Assembly: GCF_000017245.1 (NCBI RefSeq)
Contig: NC_009655.1
Coordinates: forward strand, 62,001 to 126,000
Direction: 5' to 3'
Length of the DNA stretch: 64,000 nucleotides
Origin: Actinobacillus succinogenes 130Z
GTDB taxonomy: Bacteria > Pseudomonadota > Gammaproteobacteria > Enterobacterales > Pasteurellaceae
In this document: one piece after another, positions 60,403-64,000 of the stretch
How the letters are laid out: each line of letters starts with the position of its first letter
How positions within the stretch are numbered: position 1 is the stretch's first letter
Notes under the pieces: model-generated
What the model saw: only the letters and a program-made list of their open reading frames with translations
Databases searched by the model: none
Told to the model about the DNA's origin: nothing
Translations under genes and position numbers: made by a program

Positions 60403-61685
60403 GAAACTCTCCTGCTACTAACCAATTTCGGATCGGTAAAAGTCCCGTTTCTTACTAAAACCGCATAAACCAAAACCAGGAAAAGCGGATACCAAACCAA
60501 CGGCAGTCTTAATACTGAAGACGGAACCCAGACAATCCAGCAAAAATTAACAAAAATAAACAAAATAAATATTCGTTCTTTCCAAGCTAATAAATAATCG
60601 GTTAATACGTAATAAACGGAATACAATATAAAATATAAAAAAGCAAAAAACGCAAAAATACCGAACGCCAGATAAACTTCTATGAAAAAGCTGTGAGGAT
60701 TGGTATAACCTAACGGAAAACTTAACTTTATCTGATCAAAATAACCGATATAATCTCTAGGACCGTAACCCAACCAAAGAATCTTAAAGTTATCTAAAAA
60801 CGCCGTATAAATTTCTGTCCGATAGCCGACGGATTTATCATCCGCCATGGAAAATATCACCAATGAAAAACGCTCTATCGGACGTTCCAGCCAATCGATT
60901 TTGGCTAGCATAATAAATAATTCCTGTAACCAGGAAAGATTAAATACAAATAATGCGATCACGCAGGCAAAAAACAGATACACCGCTTTAAAATAGACCG
61001 ACGCATTTAAAAACAATATCAGCATCATCATGATCAGATAACTCAGCAATACCGAACGGGATGCACTGACCACGATAGCCAAACCGATAATGAGCAACAG
61101 CGCATATCCGGTTAATTTCACTTTCCAACCGTTTTCCCGAATGATGAAAAAAAAACCTACCAGTACGGCAAGGGAAATCATAATCACCGCCTGGTCGTTG
61201 GTATTAAAGAAAAACCCTTTAAACGCTTTATCGGTTACGGTTAATTCTTCATTACCCGATACCAACTGAAAACCCAGTAACGCTTCAATAAAAAAACCGG
61301 CTAAAACGATTAACGACAAGCCCAGCACAAGATACCGAATACCTTTTTCTCCGTCATCCCGATTAAAGGCTAAAAAAGTATAATGGAATAAAAAAATCAC
61401 CGCCCCGAAAAAAAACGAATCCACCGCTTTTTCCGAAGAAAAACTATTTAATAACGAAATCAATACGAAAAAAAACAATACGTATAACGGTAATATCAGT
61501 TTCAAAAAATCTTTTTCCGTCTCTCTTAAAAAAAGCGTAGCCAAAGACAAGAAAAAAAAAGCAAAGCTCAACGTACTGTCCAATCTGGGCAATCCAACAA
61601 GATTGGATAAAGCCGGAGAAAGTATAACGGCAGCTAAAGCGAAAAATAATAACAGTTTAAAAATACTGACAATTCTAATATTCAT
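60399..61685 (-). CDS. wzy: O-antigen/capsule polymerase Wzy-like
   Basis: A 428-residue membrane protein with about eleven to twelve hydrophobic segments and a large loop between residues 290 and 350 (YRTEIYTAFLDN...LGYGPRDYIGY...NPHSFFIEV), the arrangement of the O-antigen ligase/Wzy superfamily. Low primary conservation is usual. Position between transferase and glycosyltransferase genes supports the polymerase role over the ligase one. Confidence 0.78.
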   Translation of the reverse strand: MNIRIVSIFKLLLFFALAAVILSPALSNLVGLPRLDSTLSFAFFFLSLATLFLRETEKDFLKLILPLYVLFFFVLISLLNSFSSEKAVDSFFFGAVIFLFHYTFLAFNRDDGEKGIRYLVLGLSLIVLAGFFIEALLGFQLVSGNEELTVTDKAFKGFFFNTNDQAVIMISLAVLVGFFFIIRENGWKVKLTGYALLLIIGLAIVVSASRSVLLSYLIMMMLILFLNASVYFKAVYLFFACVIALFVFNLSWLQELFIMLAKIDWLERPIERFSLVIFSMADDKSVGYRTEIYTAFLDNFKILWLGYGPRDYIGYFDQIKLSFPLGYTNPHSFFIEVYLAFGIFAFFAFLYFILYSVYYVLTDYLLAWKERIFILFIFVNFCWIVWVPSSVLRLPLVWYPLFLVLVYAVLVRNGTFTDPKLVSSRRVS

Positions 61686-61686
61686 A

Positions 61687-62868
61687 TCAAATAATATTTT
61701 TAATTAATTTCTCAATTTCTTTATAGGAACGTTCACGTAAAAACTTCTCTTTTGCAAGCGATAAATTCGTTTGCGACATTTTATCTAAAACCGCTTGGTC
61801 TTCCGCCAGCTTATCCAGCTTGGCAGCCAATTCCCGATGATCGCCTGCGGTGTATTGAATCCCCCCGCCCAAAGCCAACAATTTTTCTACTTCGGGATGT
61901 TTTTGACAGCTTAGAATCGGTAATGCACAACAGATATAATCGGACAATTTATTGGTGATACTGCCTTCCGACGAAGCCTTAATGGCATTTAACGCCACAT
62001 CGGAATCCGCCAGTATACGCATAGCTTCTTTATAAGGATGCACGCCTAAAAACGTTACATGCCCGCCCAACTGGCGGTTTAACGCCTGTAAAGAAGCCTC
62101 ATGCGGACCGGTACCGATAAATTGGATTTTCACTTTCTTGCTACACAACGGCGCAGCTCTCACTACGGTCTCCAAATCGTAACTGCCCGCCATGGTACCT
62201 AAATAAGTCGCAACCAGTTTATCCGTCGCTTTTTTACCGTTTGATTTGGTAAATAAAAAATCTCCGCCGATATAGACCGCACTTTTCAGCCTAGCCGGCA
62301 ATCGATTCACATCCGCCCGTTGCAGATAAGTTTCGGAAACCGCCACTAACGCATCCGCATAGCTGTAAGTTTTATCCGCATACTGGGTAATCGGTTTCAT
62401 CAGCATTTTACCGATTTGTGTAGAAAAAAACGCAATAGGTCCGGCAATGGCTTCCGGCCAGACGTCCTGCACATCAATAATTAATTTAAAGTTTTTACTT
62501 TGCTTGTAACGGCCTAAAATATAATTCGTTCTGATTAGCGGATAAGCGGAATAAACCGCATCGATTTGCCGATCGTAACTTTTTAACAAGGTTTCAAAAT
62601 TACGGCAAAACCGGCGATGGCTGATTAAACGCTGAAGACTGACATTTTTGCGGTATCCCGGCTCATCCAATAAAATCACTTTGACATTACCCAGTTCCGG
62701 CGTCCGTTCTCTGTGTTTCTTTAAGAAATGACAATATTTACTGGTTACCAGCGTCACATCAAATTCCGCCGATAGCATTTTGGCAAGATAAATAAAACGG
62801 TTCATGCCCATTTCATGCGGAAATGTGACATAAGGTGCGACAATCAGAATATGTTTTTTATCTTGCAT
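61687..62868 (-). CDS. Glycosyltransferase, GT4-like
   Basis: A 393-residue GT-B transferase with N-terminal ILIVAPYVTFPHEMGMNRFIY and donor domain GTMAGSYDLETVVRA and LGVHPYKEAMRILADSDVALNAIK, then ITNKLSDYICCALPILSC in place of the usual EALACG loop. It is one base from the polymerase start and overlaps the flippase gene by 11 bases. Only one elongating transferase is inside the window; others should lie upstream. Confidence 0.83.
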   Translation of the reverse strand: MQDKKHILIVAPYVTFPHEMGMNRFIYLAKMLSAEFDVTLVTSKYCHFLKKHRERTPELGNVKVILLDEPGYRKNVSLQRLISHRRFCRNFETLLKSYDRQIDAVYSAYPLIRTNYILGRYKQSKNFKLIIDVQDVWPEAIAGPIAFFSTQIGKMLMKPITQYADKTYSYADALVAVSETYLQRADVNRLPARLKSAVYIGGDFLFTKSNGKKATDKLVATYLGTMAGSYDLETVVRAAPLCSKKVKIQFIGTGPHEASLQALNRQLGGHVTFLGVHPYKEAMRILADSDVALNAIKASSEGSITNKLSDYICCALPILSCQKHPEVEKLLALGGGIQYTAGDHRELAAKLDKLAEDQAVLDKMSQTNLSLAKEKFLRERSYKEIEKLIKNII

Positions 62869-64000
62869 TTTTTAATCCTTTTATAAAATTCACCATCGTA
62901 CCGAAATCCGAGGGTTTCGGCAGAATATGTAAAAATGCCTGACTCTGCGTTACCCGATTAAACGCCATCAACCGCAACACCAAATCCATAGTGTAAGCAA
63001 CGGTCGTCGCAACAGATGCGCCGATTAATCCCCATAACGGAACGAGACATAAACTCAAAACGGTATTAATCCCGAACACCCAGTAAGAATTTTTCAGATT
63101 CAACTCGGCAAATCCCCGGGCGGCAAGATCGTTGGCCAAAATTCTCGACGGCGTCCAGGCTAAAATACCCGGCAATAACAATAAAATCACATACACGGAC
63201 TTTTTGTATTCCGCGCCGAATAAAATATTTACCACGACGGAAGACAAACAGGCAAAAGCAAGACCTATAACCAGCGTCACAATAAAGGTCAGTCTGGCGC
63301 TGTCTAACGTAAGCTTAGCCACCTCTTTTTCATCGCTGCCCTCACCTAATTTATTGGATAAACGGGGAAGCAATACGGTACTCACCGCCTGAGACGGCAA
63401 CCATAATTTTTCCGCCAATTGCATCCCCACGGAATAAATACCGACCACAACCGGTGTCGTGAAATAACCTAAAATCAACAATGAAGAACGGTAATTCAAC
63501 AACGTAATAATGTTACTCAAATGAGATTTCAGCCCGTAACCGATAAATTCGGAACAAAAACGTCTTAAGGAGTAAGTTTCCACCTTGATTAATTTCAAGA
63601 TAATTCCGAGTAAAATAAAAAAACTAATCCAATGACTTAATACGTAAGCGGTTAAAATTGAACTCACATTATTCGAAAGTAATATCGCCACCATGGAAAC
63701 CAGAAAAATGACTAACGGCTGCGCCACGCAAAGGATATTGAACCATTTAAAATTCTGTACCGCCTGAATTAAAGACGGCAATACGGTAAAAAACGTCTGC
63801 GGCAACAAAGACGCAAGCGATAAATACAATAGACTTACCGGTACTTCATTAAAGAAATACCGTCCGAAATAATGCACTACAACGCTCAATATCAAGCTGG
63901 TCAGAACCGACAAACCGGATAAAAAAAACAGATTGGCGTACAGCGCCTGATTTTCATTCACCATCTTCCGCCCGATGGCGTAAATATTGATACTCTGCAA
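62858..64000 (-). CDS. wzx: Wzx-type polysaccharide flippase, 5' part outside window
   Basis: At least 380 residues of a polytopic membrane protein with about ten hydrophobic segments, running off the window edge without a true start (the first codon read is an internal TTG). The style (AIGRKMVNENQALYANLF, LGYFTTPVVVGIYSVGMQLAEKLWLPSQAVSTVLLPRLS) matches the MATE/MOP-superfamily O-antigen flippases. It moves the lipid-linked unit across the inner membrane for Wzy. Confidence 0.88.
   Translation of the reverse strand: MQSINIYAIGRKMVNENQALYANLFFLSGLSVLTSLILSVVVHYFGRYFFNEVPVSLLYLSLASLLPQTFFTVLPSLIQAVQNFKWFNILCVAQPLVIFLVSMVAILLSNNVSSILTAYVLSHWISFFILLGIILKLIKVETYSLRRFCSEFIGYGLKSHLSNIITLLNYRSSLLILGYFTTPVVVGIYSVGMQLAEKLWLPSQAVSTVLLPRLSNKLGEGSDEKEVAKLTLDSARLTFIVTLVIGLAFACLSSVVVNILFGAEYKKSVYVILLLLPGILAWTPSRILANDLAARGFAELNLKNSYWVFGINTVLSLCLVPLWGLIGASVATTVAYTMDLVLRLMAFNRVTQSQAFLHILPKPSDFGTMVNFIKGLKNAR

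Overview
The window is about 64 kb of chromosome from a Pasteurellaceae bacterium. The Haemophilus-type DNA uptake signal (AAGTGCGGT and its complement ACCGCACTT) recurs throughout, both inside genes and as inverted pairs serving as terminators. Gene order at galU/csrA/alaS/uspA, glpE/glpG/glpR and four tRNAs followed by tuf is typical of the family. The gene set (succinate-producer-like sugar uptake, no obvious virulence genes) would fit a Basfia/Mannheimia/Actinobacillus succinogenes type organism. That species guess is inference only.

Layout. 1-6743: housekeeping block with galU (cut by the window edge), a phosphomannomutase, csrA, alaS, uspA and mazG. 6865-15939: a tightly packed minus-strand operon of six genes: three glycosyltransferases, an MsbA-type ABC exporter, a protein with two kinase-like (APH-fold) domains, and UDP-glucose dehydrogenase. 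I do not recognise this as a named pathway; it looks like a system that makes and exports a glucuronate-containing, possibly phosphorylated glycan or glycolipid. A porin gene lies divergently upstream. 17311-27658: an accessory block with an aldo-keto reductase, a GlxA-like regulator, a secreted metallo-hydrolase, a MagIII-like glycosylase, the formaldehyde-detoxification pair fghA-adhC, small membrane proteins, a cyclophilin-like protein, an acetyltransferase and a secreted alpha/beta hydrolase. This block carries Neisseria-type uptake sequences, one Actinobacillus pleuropneumoniae-type inverted pair, REP-like palindromes, a heptanucleotide tandem repeat and a 36-bp direct repeat, so it appears to be a mosaic acquired by natural transformation.

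27887-34010: rarA, tehA, a TetR regulator with a visible palindromic operator next to two glycine-zipper small secreted proteins, and two LysR regulators around a Bcr-type efflux pump. 35353-40444: a ribose-type ABC transporter (binding protein divergent from ATPase and permease) with L-xylulose kinase, i.e. pentose uptake and phosphorylation. 40598-44725: fruB-fruK-fruA, the fructose PTS. 44802-47785: a lipoprotein and glpE-glpG-glpR. 47907-48533: a PIN-like gene interrupted by a single in-frame amber codon. 48602-50317: strong promoter, Thr-Tyr-Gly-Thr tRNAs and tuf. Then coaA.

51571-64000: a Wzx/Wzy-type capsule or exopolysaccharide locus on the minus strand, running off the window: flippase, glycosyltransferase, polymerase, PglC-like initiating transferase, ATP-grasp ligase, HAD hydrolase, aminotransferase, WbpM/PglF-like dehydratase, Wza and a Wzc-like protein whose Walker A lysine is replaced. 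The dehydratase, aminotransferase and initiating transferase together predict a lipid-linked 4-amino-4,6-dideoxy sugar; the ATP-grasp enzyme is a candidate for decorating it.
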